NCBI GenBank assembly: GCA_934661195.1
Contig: CAKUJD010000005.1
Coordinates: forward strand, 62,001-126,000
Length of the DNA stretch: 64,000 nt
Direction of reading: 5' to 3'
Source of the DNA: an uncultured Muribaculaceae bacterium
Lineage (GTDB): Bacteria; Bacteroidota; Bacteroidia; Bacteroidales; Muribaculaceae
Made by a program: the position numbers and the translations under genes. Below are positions 23,657 through 33,486 of this stretch, in pieces (the stretch's first letter is position 1; each line of letters begins with the position of its first letter). The notes under the pieces were generated by a model. That model had not been told where the DNA came from, made no database searches, and worked only from the letters and a program-made list of their open reading frames with translations.

Positions 23657-26497
23657 ATGCGTAAAAAAATAAGTCAAGTAGCAACAGATTTGAATGTTGG
23701 AGTTCAGTCGATCAGAGATTTTCTTCAGGCGAAGAACATAGAGGTCGATTCGGGTCCCAACGCACGAATTGCCGAGGACGCATACAATATGCTCCTCGAG
23801 AAATTCAAGCCCGACATGGTGCAGAAGAAAAAGTCGGAAGACTTCACAACCAGGCAGCAGGAACGTAAGGCCAGCAGCAAGGCGCGCAATGTCGAAGAAA
23901 TAAAGATTGAGGTGAAGAAACCCAAAATTTTGGGTAAAATCGACCTTGCTCAGGCCGGTAAGCCTGCTGCGGCAAAGCAGCAGCCCAAGCCTGAGAAGCC
24001 GTCTGCCCCTGCTCCGGCACCCAAACCGGCTGAGACGGTAAAAAAGGCTGACCCCAAACCGGCCGAGCACAAGCCCGCTGCCGCGACTGCAAAGCCTGCT
24101 GAGGCATCTGCTACTGCTGCAAATCCCGTGGAAAAGGCCGCTGCGGCTTCAAAGCCGGCCGAGCCCAAACCCGCTGCTGTGGCTTCTAAGCCCGCTGAGG
24201 CGTCAACTCCGGCCGAGGAGAAAAAGGAGGAGAAGAAAGACGAAATCTTCACCTACGGCACAACTACGCTGCAAAACAAGCCCAAGATTTTGGGCAAAAT
24301 CGATCTGTCGGCCATCAACCAGCAGACGCGTCCCAAAAAGAAGTCGAAGGCCGAGTTGCGCAACGAGCGCATCAGCAAGGAGCGCGCACGCAAGCAGGGT
24401 GGCACTGCCGCTGCAGGCGACGACGGCACCAAGCGCAAGCGCCGCCGCATAGGCAAGGAAAAAATCGACATCGAGAAGAGCGCGGCTCAAATTCAGAATG
24501 GCGGTGGCCGTGGCCAGGGAGGCAACCAGGGCAATGGCGCCCAGGGTGGCAGCAAGCGCAACGCCAAGAAGGGCAAGAAGCCGTTCAAGAGCGAGGTGAG
24601 CGAGGAAGATGTGCAGCGCCAGGTGAAAGAGACTTTGGCACGCCTCACAGCCAAGACCCAGAAGAAGAGCGCCAAGTGGCGCCGCGAGAAGCGCGAAGCC
24701 GTGCGCGAGGAAGAGCGTGAGGAGGCAGCAGAAAAGGCAGCAGAAAAGAAGACCCTGAAGCTCACCGAGTTCGTTACTGCCAACGACCTTGCCGCAATGA
24801 TGGACGTGCCGGTGAACAAGGTGATTGGCACCTGCATGAACATTGGCGTGATGGTGTCGATCAACCAGCGCCTCGATGCCGAGACCATCAACATTGTGGC
24901 CGAGGAGTTTGGCTTCAAAACCGAATATGAAAGCGCTGATGTGGCCGAGGCCATCCACGAAGAGGAGGACAAGCCCGAAGACCTGCAGCAGCGCCCGCCT
25001 GTGGTGACTGTGATGGGACACGTTGACCACGGCAAAACTTCGCTGCTTGACTACATACGCAAGGCCAACGTGATTGCCGGCGAGGCCGGCGGCATCACCC
25101 AGCATATTGGCGCCTACAATGTGAAGCTGGCCAATGGCCGCCGCATCACATTCCTCGACACCCCTGGCCACGAGGCGTTCACAGCCATGCGTGCCCGCGG
25201 TGCCAAGGTCACCGACATTGTGATTGTGATTGTGGCTGCCGACGATAATGTGATGCCACAGACGGTTGAGGCCCTCAATCACGCCAGCGCCGCTGGTGTG
25301 CCCATTGTGTTCGCCATCAACAAGATTGATAAGCCGGGAGCTAACCCCGACAAGATAAAGGAGGAACTTGCCAACATGAACTACCTCGTGGAGGAGTGGG
25401 GCGGCAAGTACCAGAGCCAGGACATCTCGGCCAAGAAGGGCACAGGCGTTTCTGAGCTTATGGACAAGGTGCTGCTTGAGGCCGATATGCTCGACCTCAA
25501 GGCAAATCCCAACCGCAAGGCCACCGGCTCAATCATTGAGTCGTCGCTCGACAAGGGCCGCGGCTATGTGGCCACCGTGCTGGTCGACAATGGCACTCTG
25601 CGTGTGGGCGACATAATGCTTGCCGGCACGCACTACGGCAAGGTGAAAGCTATGTTCAACGAGCGCAACCAGCGCATCAAGGAGGCCGGCCCGTCGAGCC
25701 CTGCGCTGATTCTCGGCCTTAACGGTGCCCCCACAGCCGGCGACAAGTTCAACATCATGGACACCGATCAGGAGGCCCGTCAGATAGCCAACAAGCGAGA
25801 GCAGCTGCAGCGCGAGCTGGGGCTGCGCACTCAGAAGCGCTTCACCCTCGAAGACCTTGGCCGCCGCCGCGCCCTGGGCGAGTTCCACGAACTCAATGTG
25901 ATTGTGAAGGGCGACGTGGATGGCTCGATCGAGGCTCTGAGCGATTCGCTCATCAAGCTCTCTACCCCCGAGGTTCAGGTCAACGTGATTCACAAGGCTG
26001 TGGGCCAAATCACCGAGAGCGACGTTACGCTGGCAGCCGCCAGCGACGCCTACATCATCGGCTTCCAGGTGCGCCCGTCGGCCGATGCCAAGCGTCTTGC
26101 CTCGCAAGAGGGCGTTGACATCCGCATCTACTCCATCATCTACGATGCCATCGAGGAGGTGAAGGATGCAATGGCCGGTATGCTCTCGCCCGAAATCAAG
26201 GAGGAGGTTACCGGCACTGTCGAGGTCAAGGAGGTGTACCACATCTCGAAGGTGGGCACCATTGCCGGCGCCATTGTGCGCGAGGGCAAAATCAAGCGCA
26301 CTTGCAAGGTGCGCATAATTCGCGACGGCATTGTGCGCTACACTGGCGCGCTCGGCTCGCTCAAGCGCTTCAAGGACGACGTGAAGGAAGTGGGCATGGG
26401 CTTTGAGTGCGGCTTCAGTGTGCAGGGCTACAACGACATCCAAGTGGGCGACATGGTTGAGGCCTTCGAGGAGGTTGAAGTGCAGAAAAAACTGTAA
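23657..26497 (+). CDS. infB: Translation initiation factor IF-2
   Basis: This 946-residue GTPase delivers initiator tRNA to the 30S subunit. The N-terminus ([20 protein letters not shown]) is the short IF-2 N domain. It is followed by a ~300-residue low-complexity Lys/Ala/Pro region in which [10 protein letters not shown] occurs twice. The G domain begins near ~448: G1 [10 protein letters not shown]2 [11 protein letters not shown]3 DTPGHEAF, G4 NKID, G5 SAKKG. EF-Tu-like domain 2, the IF-2 domain and the C-terminal initiator-tRNA-binding domain follow. The ATG at 23657 is chosen because it begins the conserved N domain; an upstream in-frame stretch lacks coding character. The long 117-base gap after nusA suggests a possible internal promoter. 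Confidence 0.97.
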   Translation: MRKKISQVATDLNVGVQSIRDFLQAKNIEVDSGPNARIAEDAYNMLLEKFKPDMVQKKKSEDFTTRQQERKASSKARNVEEIKIEVKKPKILGKIDLAQAGKPAAAKQQPKPEKPSAPAPAPKPAETVKKADPKPAEHKPAAATAKPAEASATAANPVEKAAAASKPAEPKPAAVASKPAEASTPAEEKKEEKKDEIFTYGTTTLQNKPKILGKIDLSAINQQTRPKKKSKAELRNERISKERARKQGGTAAAGDDGTKRKRRRIGKEKIDIEKSAAQIQNGGGRGQGGNQGNGAQGGSKRNAKKGKKPFKSEVSEEDVQRQVKETLARLTAKTQKKSAKWRREKREAVREEEREEAAEKAAEKKTLKLTEFVTANDLAAMMDVPVNKVIGTCMNIGVMVSINQRLDAETINIVAEEFGFKTEYESADVAEAIHEEEDKPEDLQQRPPVVTVMGHVDHGKTSLLDYIRKANVIAGEAGGITQHIGAYNVKLANGRRITFLDTPGHEAFTAMRARGAKVTDIVIVIVAADDNVMPQTVEALNHASAAGVPIVFAINKIDKPGANPDKIKEELANMNYLVEEWGGKYQSQDISAKKGTGVSELMDKVLLEADMLDLKANPNRKATGSIIESSLDKGRGYVATVLVDNGTLRVGDIMLAGTHYGKVKAMFNERNQRIKEAGPSSPALILGLNGAPTAGDKFNIMDTDQEARQIANKREQLQRELGLRTQKRFTLEDLGRRRALGEFHELNVIVKGDVDGSIEALSDSLIKLSTPEVQVNVIHKAVGQITESDVTLAAASDAYIIGFQVRPSADAKRLASQEGVDIRIYSIIYDAIEEVKDAMAGMLSPEIKEEVTGTVEVKEVYHISKVGTIAGAIVREGKIKRTCKVRIIRDGIVRYTGALGSLKRFKDDVKEVGMGFECGFSVQGYNDIQVGDMVEAFEEVEVQKKL

Positions 26498-26546
26498 TCC
26501 CCCTGCCTGACGCGAGTCTGGCAAAACAATAGCAAAAAAACATATT

Positions 26547-26603
26547 TCGAGGCGCAGCCCATGGCTATCCTATGATGGACGGGTGATGCGCCTCGATTTT
26601 TTT
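26547..26603 (+). terminator. Terminator after infB
   Basis: TCGAGGCGCA (26547-26556) pairs with TGCGCCTCGA (26587-26596), followed by seven T. The 10-bp stem has a 30-base loop. It ends the rimP-nusA-infB transcript; folK starts 13 bases later. Confidence 0.75.
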
Positions 26604-26615
26604 ATATGAGCAGTA

Positions 26616-27089
26616 ATGAAGTATTATCTCAACATCGGTTCAAATCTTGGCGACCGCAAGGCAGTGATAAGGCTTGCTGTTGAGCGGCTTGCCCAGTTTG
26701 GCGCCGTGGAGGCCGTGAGCAGCCCCATAGAGACCCCTGCATGGGGATTTGAGTCGCAGCATGCATTTCTCAATGTGGGCGTGGCGTTGGAGGCCCAGAG
26801 CGAGCCTTTGGCCCTTTTGCGCGCCATTCACACCATTGAGCGCAGTTTGGGCTCGGCCAGCCACCGCACGCCCGAGGGCGGCTATGCCGACCGCATAGTC
26901 GATATCGACGTGGTGGCTATCGAAGGCCTCACGCTCAATTCGCCCGAGCTTATAGTGCCACATCCCCACCTGCCCGAGCGCGAGTTCTACCTCGTCCCCA
27001 TGGCCCAGATAGCACCTCACTGGCAGCACCCCGCGCTGCGCCTCACCGCCGCCCAGATGCTCGCCGCCCTCCGCAATAAGCCGGAATGA
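26616..27089 (+). CDS. folK: 2-amino-4-hydroxy-6-hydroxymethyldihydropteridine diphosphokinase
   Basis: This 157-residue cytoplasmic enzyme transfers pyrophosphate from ATP to 6-hydroxymethyl-7,8-dihydropterin in folate synthesis. Family signatures are YYLNIGSNLGDRKAVIRLA at the N-terminus, ETPAWGFESQHAFLNVGVAL, RIVDIDVVAIEG (metal-binding Asp pair) and VPHPHLPEREFYLVPMAQIAP. The length is normal for monofunctional FolK. It lies just beyond the infB terminator, so it probably has its own promoter overlapping that region or depends on read-through. It faces the POT transporter gene. Confidence 0.96.
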   Translation: MKYYLNIGSNLGDRKAVIRLAVERLAQFGAVEAVSSPIETPAWGFESQHAFLNVGVALEAQSEPLALLRAIHTIERSLGSASHRTPEGGYADRIVDIDVVAIEGLTLNSPELIVPHPHLPEREFYLVPMAQIAPHWQHPALRLTAAQMLAALRNKPE

Positions 27090-27210
27090 CATGCTATATA
27101 TCAGTAATCTACTGTAATGACGTGGCATGCCGCGTCCGATGGGCGCAGCCCCGTCCAGAGGAAATGTGTCTTCGGCACACCTCATGGGGCATTTCCCAAA
27201 ACACTAATCC

Positions 27211-27280
27211 ATAGGCATCGCCATGCCTATAGCAAAACGAAAACGGCAATGTGCCCATGGGGCGCATTGCCGTTTTCGTT
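27211..27280. terminator. Very strong bidirectional terminator between folK and the POT transporter
   Basis: A 21-bp stem (27236-27256 with 27260-27280, three-base loop ATG, one G-T pair) ends in AAAACG/CGTTTT on both sides, so each strand reads a hairpin followed by T-rich sequence. A smaller hairpin precedes it (ATAGGCAT 27211-27218 with ATGCCTAT 27223-27230). It serves the convergent genes folK and the transporter. Confidence 0.8.
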
Positions 27281-27314
27281 GATTAAATGCGGTTTTGTAT
27301 GCTTGTGCGGCTGC

Positions 27315-28874
27315 TTATGCTTTGGTGACTCTTTCAAGCCACTTGACCATGCTCAGCATCACGCCCATCGAAATGAAGCAAACTATGATGAACACTCCCC
27401 AGCACTGCCACAGGTCGATTTTGTTGTACATGAGTGCGCCCAGGGGCAGCAGCATGTTGCCAACGGCGGTGGTGCCCAGCCACAGGCCCTGGCACAGGCC
27501 AAGCATGCTCTTGGGGGCCACCTTTGACACAAACGACAGGCCCAGCGGCGAGATAAACAGCTCGGCCACGGTGAGCAGGAAGTAGGTGACAATCATAACC
27601 CATGCGCCTGCCTTCATGGTTTCGCGCGTAGCGGCGTCGATGGCTACGAATGCCTCGCCCGAGGGATAGCCCTTCACCATCGAGAAGACGGCCAGGAATG
27701 CATAGGCCAGGCCGGCGATGAACATGCCGATGGCGATTTTGCGCGGTGTGCTGATTTCCTTGCCGCGCTTGCTAAGCGAGCCGAATATGGCCATGATCAC
27801 CGGAGTGAGCACAATCACGAAGAATGGGTTCACTGCCTGCCAGAACTCGGGCGGGAACTGGCCTGTCTTCACAAAGTCGCGGGCAAAGAACGAGAGCGAC
27901 ACGCCATTTTGGTGGAATGAGAACCAGAAGAAGATGACCACGCCAAGCACGGCAAACAGGGCATACATACGCTGCTTGATTTCCTTGGCCATGGTGGCCT
28001 TTTCTTCGGCGGTATAGCTCACAGCGCCGGCAGCCTCTTTCTTCCCGGGGGTGGGGAACTTCTTCTTTTGCGTGAGGAATATCACAAGCGATATGAGCAT
28101 TGCCACCACCGATGCGATGAAGGCGAAGTGCACGCCTTGGTTGAACACCTCAAGGTAGGCCTGGCAGTTGGCTGCGCTGGGTGCACCGCTCACTCCGGCC
28201 TGGGCCATGTAGTTCATCATGTTGCTCATCTGGTTGGCGGGCAGGGTGCCGTCGATAAACTGGTGGCACAGTGCGGGCAGCTCGGCCACATACTTGTATC
28301 CGTGCAGGCCCAGCCACCAGCTGCGCAGGAACGGCGCGATGAACGGGGCCACGAGGCCGCCAATGTTGATGAACACGTAGAAAATTTGGAAGCCGGTGTC
28401 TCGGCGTCCCTTCACCTTGTTTAGCGCCACTTCACCGCCCTCTTTCAGGGCTTTGGCCTCGAAGTCGTCATACATTTGGCCCACAATGGCTTGCAGGTTG
28501 CCCTTGAACAGGCCGTTACCAAAGGCAATCAGCACGAGGGCCGCACAGGTGAGTGCCAGCAGGCCAGTGAAGTTGGCCGAGGTGGCTGTGATGGGTATTG
28601 CCAGGCACACATAGCCCAGAGCCATGATGATGATGCCCACCATTATGGTGCCCTTGTAGTTCTGTGTGCGGTCGGCTATGATGCCGCCCACAAGGCTCAG
28701 CACATATATGCCGGCCAGAAACACAGAGTAGATTGTTGCCGCGCTGGTGTCGCTCAAGCCGAATTTCGAGCACAGAAACAGCGACAGCACGGCTGCCATG
28801 ATGTAGTAGCCGAATCGCTCGCCCATGTTGCTAAGGGCGGCTGCGATTAGTCCTTTGGGATGATTTTTTAGCAT
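27315..28874 (-). CDS. POT/PTR2-family proton-dependent oligopeptide transporter
   Basis: This 519-residue inner-membrane MFS transporter takes up di- and tripeptides or related compounds with protons. The POT signature is seen early as NMGERFGYYIMAAVLSLFL (ERFxYY). It is followed by LAGIYVLSLVGGIIADR (the MFS loop) and FYVFINIGGLVAPFIAP. About 12-14 hydrophobic segments can be counted. The long insertion at ~215-270 (including LPANQMSNMMNYMAQAG) lies between helices. The start at 28874 (MLKNHPKGLIAAAL) is the family-typical N-terminus; the frame runs further upstream without sense. It is convergent with folK. Confidence 0.93.
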   Translation of the reverse strand: MLKNHPKGLIAAALSNMGERFGYYIMAAVLSLFLCSKFGLSDTSAATIYSVFLAGIYVLSLVGGIIADRTQNYKGTIMVGIIIMALGYVCLAIPITATSANFTGLLALTCAALVLIAFGNGLFKGNLQAIVGQMYDDFEAKALKEGGEVALNKVKGRRDTGFQIFYVFINIGGLVAPFIAPFLRSWWLGLHGYKYVAELPALCHQFIDGTLPANQMSNMMNYMAQAGVSGAPSAANCQAYLEVFNQGVHFAFIASVVAMLISLVIFLTQKKKFPTPGKKEAAGAVSYTAEEKATMAKEIKQRMYALFAVLGVVIFFWFSFHQNGVSLSFFARDFVKTGQFPPEFWQAVNPFFVIVLTPVIMAIFGSLSKRGKEISTPRKIAIGMFIAGLAYAFLAVFSMVKGYPSGEAFVAIDAATRETMKAGAWVMIVTYFLLTVAELFISPLGLSFVSKVAPKSMLGLCQGLWLGTTAVGNMLLPLGALMYNKIDLWQCWGVFIIVCFISMGVMLSMVKWLERVTKA

Positions 28875-28935
28875 GTGATTAAGTTGTTTATTGTGAGTGT
28901 TAATAATTTTAGAGACAGCTTTTGTGTGGTGCCAT

Positions 28936-29376
28936 CTAAGCTTTGGCGGCATCTTGCTTGGCCTTGAAGGCCAGTGCATACATGCGCATCTGCTTCACCA
29001 TCGACAGCAGCCCGTTGCTGCGCGTGGGCGACAGGTGCTCGTGCAGTCCTATGCTGTCGATGAAATATAGGTCGGCGTCGAGTATCTCTTGCGGGGTGCG
29101 TCCGTCGAGCACGCGTATCAGCAGCGACACTATGCCTTTCACTATAATGGCGTCGCTGTCGGCCATAAAGTGGATGCGGCCGTCGTCGCTGAGCTCGGCG
29201 TTGAGCCACAGTCGGCTTTGACAGCCGTCTATCAGGTTGTCGGCTGTCTTTTGGCTCTCGGGCAGGGTGTGGAGCGCGTTGCCCAGTTCTATTATGTAGG
29301 CATAGCGGTCCATCCAGTCGGTCATGCCCGAAAACTCGTCGATTATTTCGTCTTGAACTTCGTTAATACTGCTCAT
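28936..29376 (-). CDS. sufE: SufE-family sulfur acceptor protein
   Basis: This 146-residue cytoplasmic protein accepts sulfur from the cysteine desulfurase SufS during iron-sulfur cluster assembly. Family features are EIIDEFSGMTDWMDRYAYII at the N-terminus, then DNLIDGCQSRLWL with the active-site Cys, and IVKGIVSLLIRVLDGRTP. The last ~15 residues are Lys/Ala rich. It stands apart from other suf genes in this window. On the minus strand a -7 box (TAATTTTG, 29405-29412) lies ~29 bases upstream of the start. Confidence 0.93.
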   Translation of the reverse strand: MSSINEVQDEIIDEFSGMTDWMDRYAYIIELGNALHTLPESQKTADNLIDGCQSRLWLNAELSDDGRIHFMADSDAIIVKGIVSLLIRVLDGRTPQEILDADLYFIDSIGLHEHLSPTRSNGLLSMVKQMRMYALAFKAKQDAAKA

Positions 29377-29468
29377 ATGAGGATGTGTATAGTAACTTTT
29401 TCTTCAAAATTACATTAATTTTTGCGTTTTCACAACCTTTTTGTAGTTCGGGCCGTGCAAAAGCGCGC

Positions 29469-29891
29469 CTATTTGCCATTATTTGCGCCGGCCTGCTTCT
29501 TTTCTTTGTTCTCCTCGTGCTGAATGGCAAACGAGGAGTAGATTTGCAGCAGTGCGCCGGCCAGCAGGAATGCCAGCCAGTCGCGGTTGCCCCACGAGGT
29601 GCCGATGTTGATGTTCAGCGAGCTGCTGAACAGGAAGAATGCCGACACGCAGTAGAGCAGTGCCGACACCTTGCCCATGCGGTAGAGGCGGCGTATGCGC
29701 AGGTTCTTGCCGGCATAGCGCTCGGTGCAGCGCTCGGCCAGCGCCAGCAGTGCTCCCAGCGAGTAGAGGTATTTGGCCCAGTCGCCGTGTACTCCGAATA
29801 TGGGCATCGCGGCGGCCACAAGCAGCATTAGGGTGGCCACGGCGAGCGTTATGTTTTGAATCTCGATGCGTTTGTTCTCGTCTTTTATCAT
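29469..29891 (-). CDS. Small integral membrane protein of unknown function
   Basis: This 140-residue protein has about four hydrophobic helices: one around LAVATLMLLVAAAMPIFGV (~15-33), one around YLYSLGALLALAE, one around VSALLYCVSAFFLFSSSL, and one around WLAFLLAGALLQIYSSFAI. Between helices two and three is a basic loop (KNLRIRRLYRMGK). The ends are charged. I do not recognise the family, though similar small proteins are usual beside divIC in Bacteroidales. It lies 65 bases after the DivIC-like gene in the same direction. Confidence 0.75.
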   Translation of the reverse strand: MIKDENKRIEIQNITLAVATLMLLVAAAMPIFGVHGDWAKYLYSLGALLALAERCTERYAGKNLRIRRLYRMGKVSALLYCVSAFFLFSSSLNINIGTSWGNRDWLAFLLAGALLQIYSSFAIQHEENKEKKQAGANNGK

Positions 29892-29956
29892 AATTGTATT
29901 TCACTTTTTTTATTGTGTGTGCAATGTGTAGCTGATGGTGGGGTGGGGCATTCGGC

Positions 29957-30271
29957 CTACGGAATGTCGGTCACATACACGTCTTCGTTGGCGCGCTTCA
30001 TGCCATATTTTTCGCGCGCAATGCGCTCCAGGGTGTGGCGGTCGGTGTTTAGCTCGCGTGTTTTTGCCTCATATGCTGCGGCCGAGTCCTCGTTGGCCTG
30101 TATCTGCACCTTGATGTCGCTTATCTGCTTCACATAGCCGTCGCGGCGCGAATAATTGTAGTCGCCAAAGCATAGTAGGGTCACAAAGAATCCCACTATT
30201 ATCAGGAAAGGCAGGTGCAGCCACCTGTGCTGAAACTGCTTTATTTTGTTTTTGATGTTTTTTAAGCCCAT
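29957..30271 (-). CDS. FtsB/DivIC-family septum formation initiator
   Basis: This 104-residue bitopic membrane protein belongs to the divisome FtsB/DivIC family, which pairs with FtsL and FtsQ. A short basic cytoplasmic N-terminus (MGLKNIKNKIKQFQHRW) is followed by one membrane helix (LPFLIIVGFFVTLLCFG, ~22-38). A periplasmic coiled coil (ISDIKVQIQANEDSAAAYEAKTR) comes next, then the family end motif ERIAREKYGMKRANEDVYV. It follows the DUF4855 gene closely (32 bases). Regulation is not evident. Confidence 0.9.
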   Translation of the reverse strand: MGLKNIKNKIKQFQHRWLHLPFLIIVGFFVTLLCFGDYNYSRRDGYVKQISDIKVQIQANEDSAAAYEAKTRELNTDRHTLERIAREKYGMKRANEDVYVTDIP

Positions 30272-30303
30272 TGCGTGGAGTGATGTGTGCGGTTTTGTGT
30301 CTT

Positions 30304-31476
30304 TTAGAAGTGCCAGTCAAGTTGCCACCACTTCTTTTTGGCGGCGGTTGTGCCGCTGCTGTTGTCGCTTTTGGCTGCTGGCGCTTTCTGCGTCTGGCTT
30401 CCTGTGCTGAGGGTGGAGTGACGGTTGGCTATGATGCGCGCCAGGCGGTCGATCACTTGGCGGTCGCGGCGGTTGCTGCTCTTGGCCATGTCGGCCCAGG
30501 CGGTGCCGCCCAGATAGTAGGCCACCGATGCGCTCTGCCACACGCCGGCGCGCTCGTAGGCGCTGGTGTAGGCGTCGAAGTGGGCCAGAGCCTCGTTGTG
30601 GGTCTTGGCCTGGTAGTATGCGCCCTCGTCTATTTCCATCTCAAGGGCCGATCCCACCCGCTTGGCATTGGTGATGGCGTCGGTGAGCCGCTGTGTGGTG
30701 AGGCCCTCGCCCACAAAGTAGTTGGGCTGCAAATACACCATGTCGAATCCCATGGCCGCTCCCTGGTCGTTGTTGCGCGCTCCGAAAAAGGGAATCCAAT
30801 ACATTAGTTTGCCCAACTTGTGCACCATGCGGCTCACCCGTGTTGGCAGCTCGCGCCCAGTGGCCGAGGTGGTCTCCTCGATCCAGTAAAACCCGTTCAG
30901 CTCCAAGTTTCTGAATCCTGCGCGGTTAAACCGGTCGTATATCGTCTGCAAATACCACTCCACGGCGGCCTGCTTGTCGTCGATGCGGTTGAAGTTAAGG
31001 CGCCGGCCGTTCACGCTGCCCCAGTCGGTGCGTCCGTTCTCGGGGCTTGGCAGCATCAGCACCACCTTGTGCTTGAAGCCCGGGTCGCCCATCTCGCGCT
31101 TGGCCTGGCTGATGCATTTGTCGAGTGCGTCGAGCGCCTTGCCGCGCTCGAATATGCGGTTCATCAGCCACTCCCAGTCGGTGCGGGTCGACCCTTTGCC
31201 ATAGCCGTTGGCGTAGGTCACATCGCCCTGGCGGCGGAACTCAAGAAACAGGAATCCGTCGAATGTCCAGCGGCGCGTGCCGTCGGCAAACGTGTGGGTC
31301 ACATATGGCTCAAACTCGCTTTGTGTCCAGTCGGGGCGGAATGAGCCGCCCTGGTAAATCAGGGCAAGGTCGTTGATGGGGCCGGCGGCAAACTTGCCGG
31401 GCGTTATGGCGGCCCCGGCCGTAATGGCCAGCGCGGCGGCAAAGGCCGCGATGAGTGTTCGCAGGTGGGTGTGCAT
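30304..31476 (-). CDS. Secreted DUF4855-family protein
   Basis: This 390-residue exported protein has a signal peptide (MHTHLRTLIAAFAAALAITAGAA). The mature part has the DUF4855 pattern: DLALIYQGGSFRPDWT, FDGFLFLEFR, VVLMLPSPENGRTDWGSV, LELNGFYWIEE and FDMVYLQPNYFV. It suggests a glycosidase-like TIM barrel whose activity is not established to my knowledge. The C-terminal ~35 residues are Ser/Thr/Lys low complexity. It lies between trmD and the DivIC-like gene in the same direction, 11 bases after the trmD stop, so co-transcription is likely. Confidence 0.85.
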   Translation of the reverse strand: MHTHLRTLIAAFAAALAITAGAAITPGKFAAGPINDLALIYQGGSFRPDWTQSEFEPYVTHTFADGTRRWTFDGFLFLEFRRQGDVTYANGYGKGSTRTDWEWLMNRIFERGKALDALDKCISQAKREMGDPGFKHKVVLMLPSPENGRTDWGSVNGRRLNFNRIDDKQAAVEWYLQTIYDRFNRAGFRNLELNGFYWIEETTSATGRELPTRVSRMVHKLGKLMYWIPFFGARNNDQGAAMGFDMVYLQPNYFVGEGLTTQRLTDAITNAKRVGSALEMEIDEGAYYQAKTHNEALAHFDAYTSAYERAGVWQSASVAYYLGGTAWADMAKSSNRRDRQVIDRLARIIANRHSTLSTGSQTQKAPAAKSDNSSGTTAAKKKWWQLDWHF

Positions 31477-31487
31477 AGTGTGTCTTG

Positions 31488-32168
31488 TTATTTGTCTTTA
31501 AGCAGGTTGGGGCGCAGGCGGCGCGTGCGCTCAATGGCCTGCTCCATTTTCCATTCGTCGATTTTAGCCTGGTTGCCGCTGAGCAGTATCTCGGGCACTT
31601 TCCAGCCGTTGAACTCTGCCGGGCGCGTGTAGACGGGCGCCTCGAGCAGCCCGTCCTGGAACGAGTCGCTTAGTGCGCTCTGCTCGTCGCCTATGGCTCC
31701 GGGCAGCAGGCGCACCACAGCGTCGGCAATCACCGCCGCCGGCAGCTCGCCGCCAGTGAGCACGTAGTCGCCTATCGATATTTCACGTGTAATCAGGTGC
31801 TCGCGTATGCGGTAGTCCACTCCCTTGTAGTGGCCGCAGAGTATCATTATGTTTTTGGCCAGCGACAGGGTATTGGCCATGGGCTGGTCAAGGATGTCGC
31901 CATCGGGCGAGGTGAAAATCACCTCGTCGTAGTGCCGCTGCGACTGCAGTTCCTGCATGCACCGCCACACGGGCTCAATCTGCATCACCATGCCGGCATT
32001 GCCGCTGAAGGGGTAGTCGTCCACCTTGCGGTGCTTGCGCAGCGACCAGTCGCGCAGGTTGTGCACGTGAATCTCCACCAGGCCCTTGTCTTGCGCGCGC
32101 TGCAAAATGGAGCAGTGCAGCGGCGAGTCGAGTGCCTCGGGCATCACGCTTAGTATGTCTATTCTCAT
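31488..32168 (-). CDS. trmD: tRNA (guanine-37-N1)-methyltransferase TrmD
   Basis: This enzyme of 226 residues (234 if the ATG at 32192 is used) methylates G37 of tRNAs with S-adenosylmethionine and so prevents frameshifting. Family motifs are [13 protein letters not shown] at the start, [14 protein letters not shown], then the trefoil-knot region [16 protein letters not shown] followed by [15 protein letters not shown] with the catalytic Asp. The tail [20 protein letters not shown] is also typical. I prefer 32168 because TrmD proteins usually begin at MRIDI. It is not beside rpsP, rimM or rplS as in many bacteria, which is usual for Bacteroidetes. Confidence 0.96.
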   Translation of the reverse strand: MRIDILSVMPEALDSPLHCSILQRAQDKGLVEIHVHNLRDWSLRKHRKVDDYPFSGNAGMVMQIEPVWRCMQELQSQRHYDEVIFTSPDGDILDQPMANTLSLAKNIMILCGHYKGVDYRIREHLITREISIGDYVLTGGELPAAVIADAVVRLLPGAIGDEQSALSDSFQDGLLEAPVYTRPAEFNGWKVPEILLSGNQAKIDEWKMEQAIERTRRLRPNLLKDK

Positions 32169-32292
32169 CTTGTCGTTGTTGTCTTCTGCCATAGCTTTTG
32201 TAAAAGATGCTTGTGGGTGTGTGAGTTAGAGTTATGCAAAGTTGGCCGCGCGGGCGGCATGCGGCGGCTGTTTCCCGTTGGGTGCCAGAGCC

Positions 32293-33486
32293 TCACTCCT
32301 GAATCCAGAGCGACAGCACCTTGCGCCTTATGGCCATCACGTTGCCGGCGGTGATGCACACCATTATGGCAACTGCCACTGCCAGCGACGGCCACAGCGG
32401 CCCGCCTTGTGTGCCGAAGGCCCGCAGCGTGAGCATGTAGTAGTAGCGCGCGGCCAGCATCAGCGCAAGCGCGGCCACCAGCACGGTGCCGTTGATGGCC
32501 ACCACCAGACGTATGTAGGTGCGCGACACCTGCGCCGGCGAGTAGCCCAGCATCAGCAGGTTTTGCAGCTTGCGAGTGTTCTTTTGCAGCAGCAGGTAGA
32601 TGCTGAGCATGAGCACGAAGAACGACAGCAGGCTTATGATGACGCCCACCACGCCCACTATGCTGATTATCAGTGTGAGGAAGTAGTAGGCCTTGCTCGA
32701 ACTCATCTTGTCGCCCGCCACATCATAGTGGTGAGCGTCCATGTAGTCCTTGATTTTAACATCGCCCGGGCGGTTCACCTCCACAATAAGGCGCAGTGGG
32801 TGCTGGTGGCCGCCCTGGCCATAGCGGTCGTTGCTCCAGCGCATAAACTCCTCGGGCACTATGATGGTGTTGAGGCGGTTGCTGAAGCCCACTATGCGGC
32901 CTGGAAGCACCTCGTTGCGTCCGTTGCCCGTGAATGTGAAGCTGAGCGGAATTATTCCCGCCTGACTCTCGCTTATCTTGGGCATGCCCTGTGCCGCCGC
33001 GAAGCCGAAGTTGTACATCGACAGGTAGTCGCGGCTCACAATCACGGGCACCTCGGGCCGCTGCGGGTCGAAGTCCCATTCGCCTGGGTCGGCGTCGATG
33101 AAGTCGCTTGGAATCGACTCGAAGAAGAATTGCGTGCGCATGGCCTTGCCATTGGTCGCGCCAATGGTGGCAAACGTGCTGTATTCGCTGCTCACAAAGC
33201 GGCCCACCTTGCGGCACCACGGCTGGTGCTCGATGTCGGCGATGTCGGCGTCCGAGAATTCGCTGCTGTTGCCCAGCATGGCGCCCGCGCTGCTCACCGA
33301 GCGCGTGATTATCAGGTAGTCCTTGCGGATGAAACTCTCTTGATCATTAAACACGGGCAGCACGTCTTGATAGAATTGCACTGCCAGCGTCACAATGGTC
33401 AGCCCCACCAGATTGGCCAGGGCAAACCCCAAAAGCTGCGATGTGCTAATGTGCTTGCGCAGCAGTTTCCACATCAGTCCCTTCAT
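32293..33486 (-). CDS. FtsX/MacB-like ABC transporter permease
   Basis: This 397-residue inner-membrane protein has the four-helix FtsX-family layout. The first membrane segment is at ~18-38 (LLGFALANLVGLTIVTLAV). A large extracytoplasmic domain (~45-255) follows, then three C-terminal segments around LTLIISIVGVVGVIISLLSFFVLMLSIYLL, VVAINGTVLVAALALML and WPSLAVAVAIMVCITAG. The ATPase gene upstream ends inside its start codon (four-base ATGA overlap), so the two are translationally coupled and form one exporter. Cargo is unknown; the family handles lipoproteins, peptides and cell-wall control. Confidence 0.87.
   Translation of the reverse strand: MKGLMWKLLRKHISTSQLLGFALANLVGLTIVTLAVQFYQDVLPVFNDQESFIRKDYLIITRSVSSAGAMLGNSSEFSDADIADIEHQPWCRKVGRFVSSEYSTFATIGATNGKAMRTQFFFESIPSDFIDADPGEWDFDPQRPEVPVIVSRDYLSMYNFGFAAAQGMPKISESQAGIIPLSFTFTGNGRNEVLPGRIVGFSNRLNTIIVPEEFMRWSNDRYGQGGHQHPLRLIVEVNRPGDVKIKDYMDAHHYDVAGDKMSSSKAYYFLTLIISIVGVVGVIISLLSFFVLMLSIYLLLQKNTRKLQNLLMLGYSPAQVSRTYIRLVVAINGTVLVAALALMLAARYYYMLTLRAFGTQGGPLWPSLAVAVAIMVCITAGNVMAIRRKVLSLWIQE

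Noticed and set aside
24203..25282. Long minus-strand open frame inside infB
   Set aside because: It is antisense to conserved IF-2 motifs and has the His/Leu/Ala-rich composition of a shadow frame.
30304..31476. Calling the DUF4855 protein a glycoside hydrolase
   Set aside because: A barrel-like pattern is visible but no catalytic pair could be assigned with confidence.
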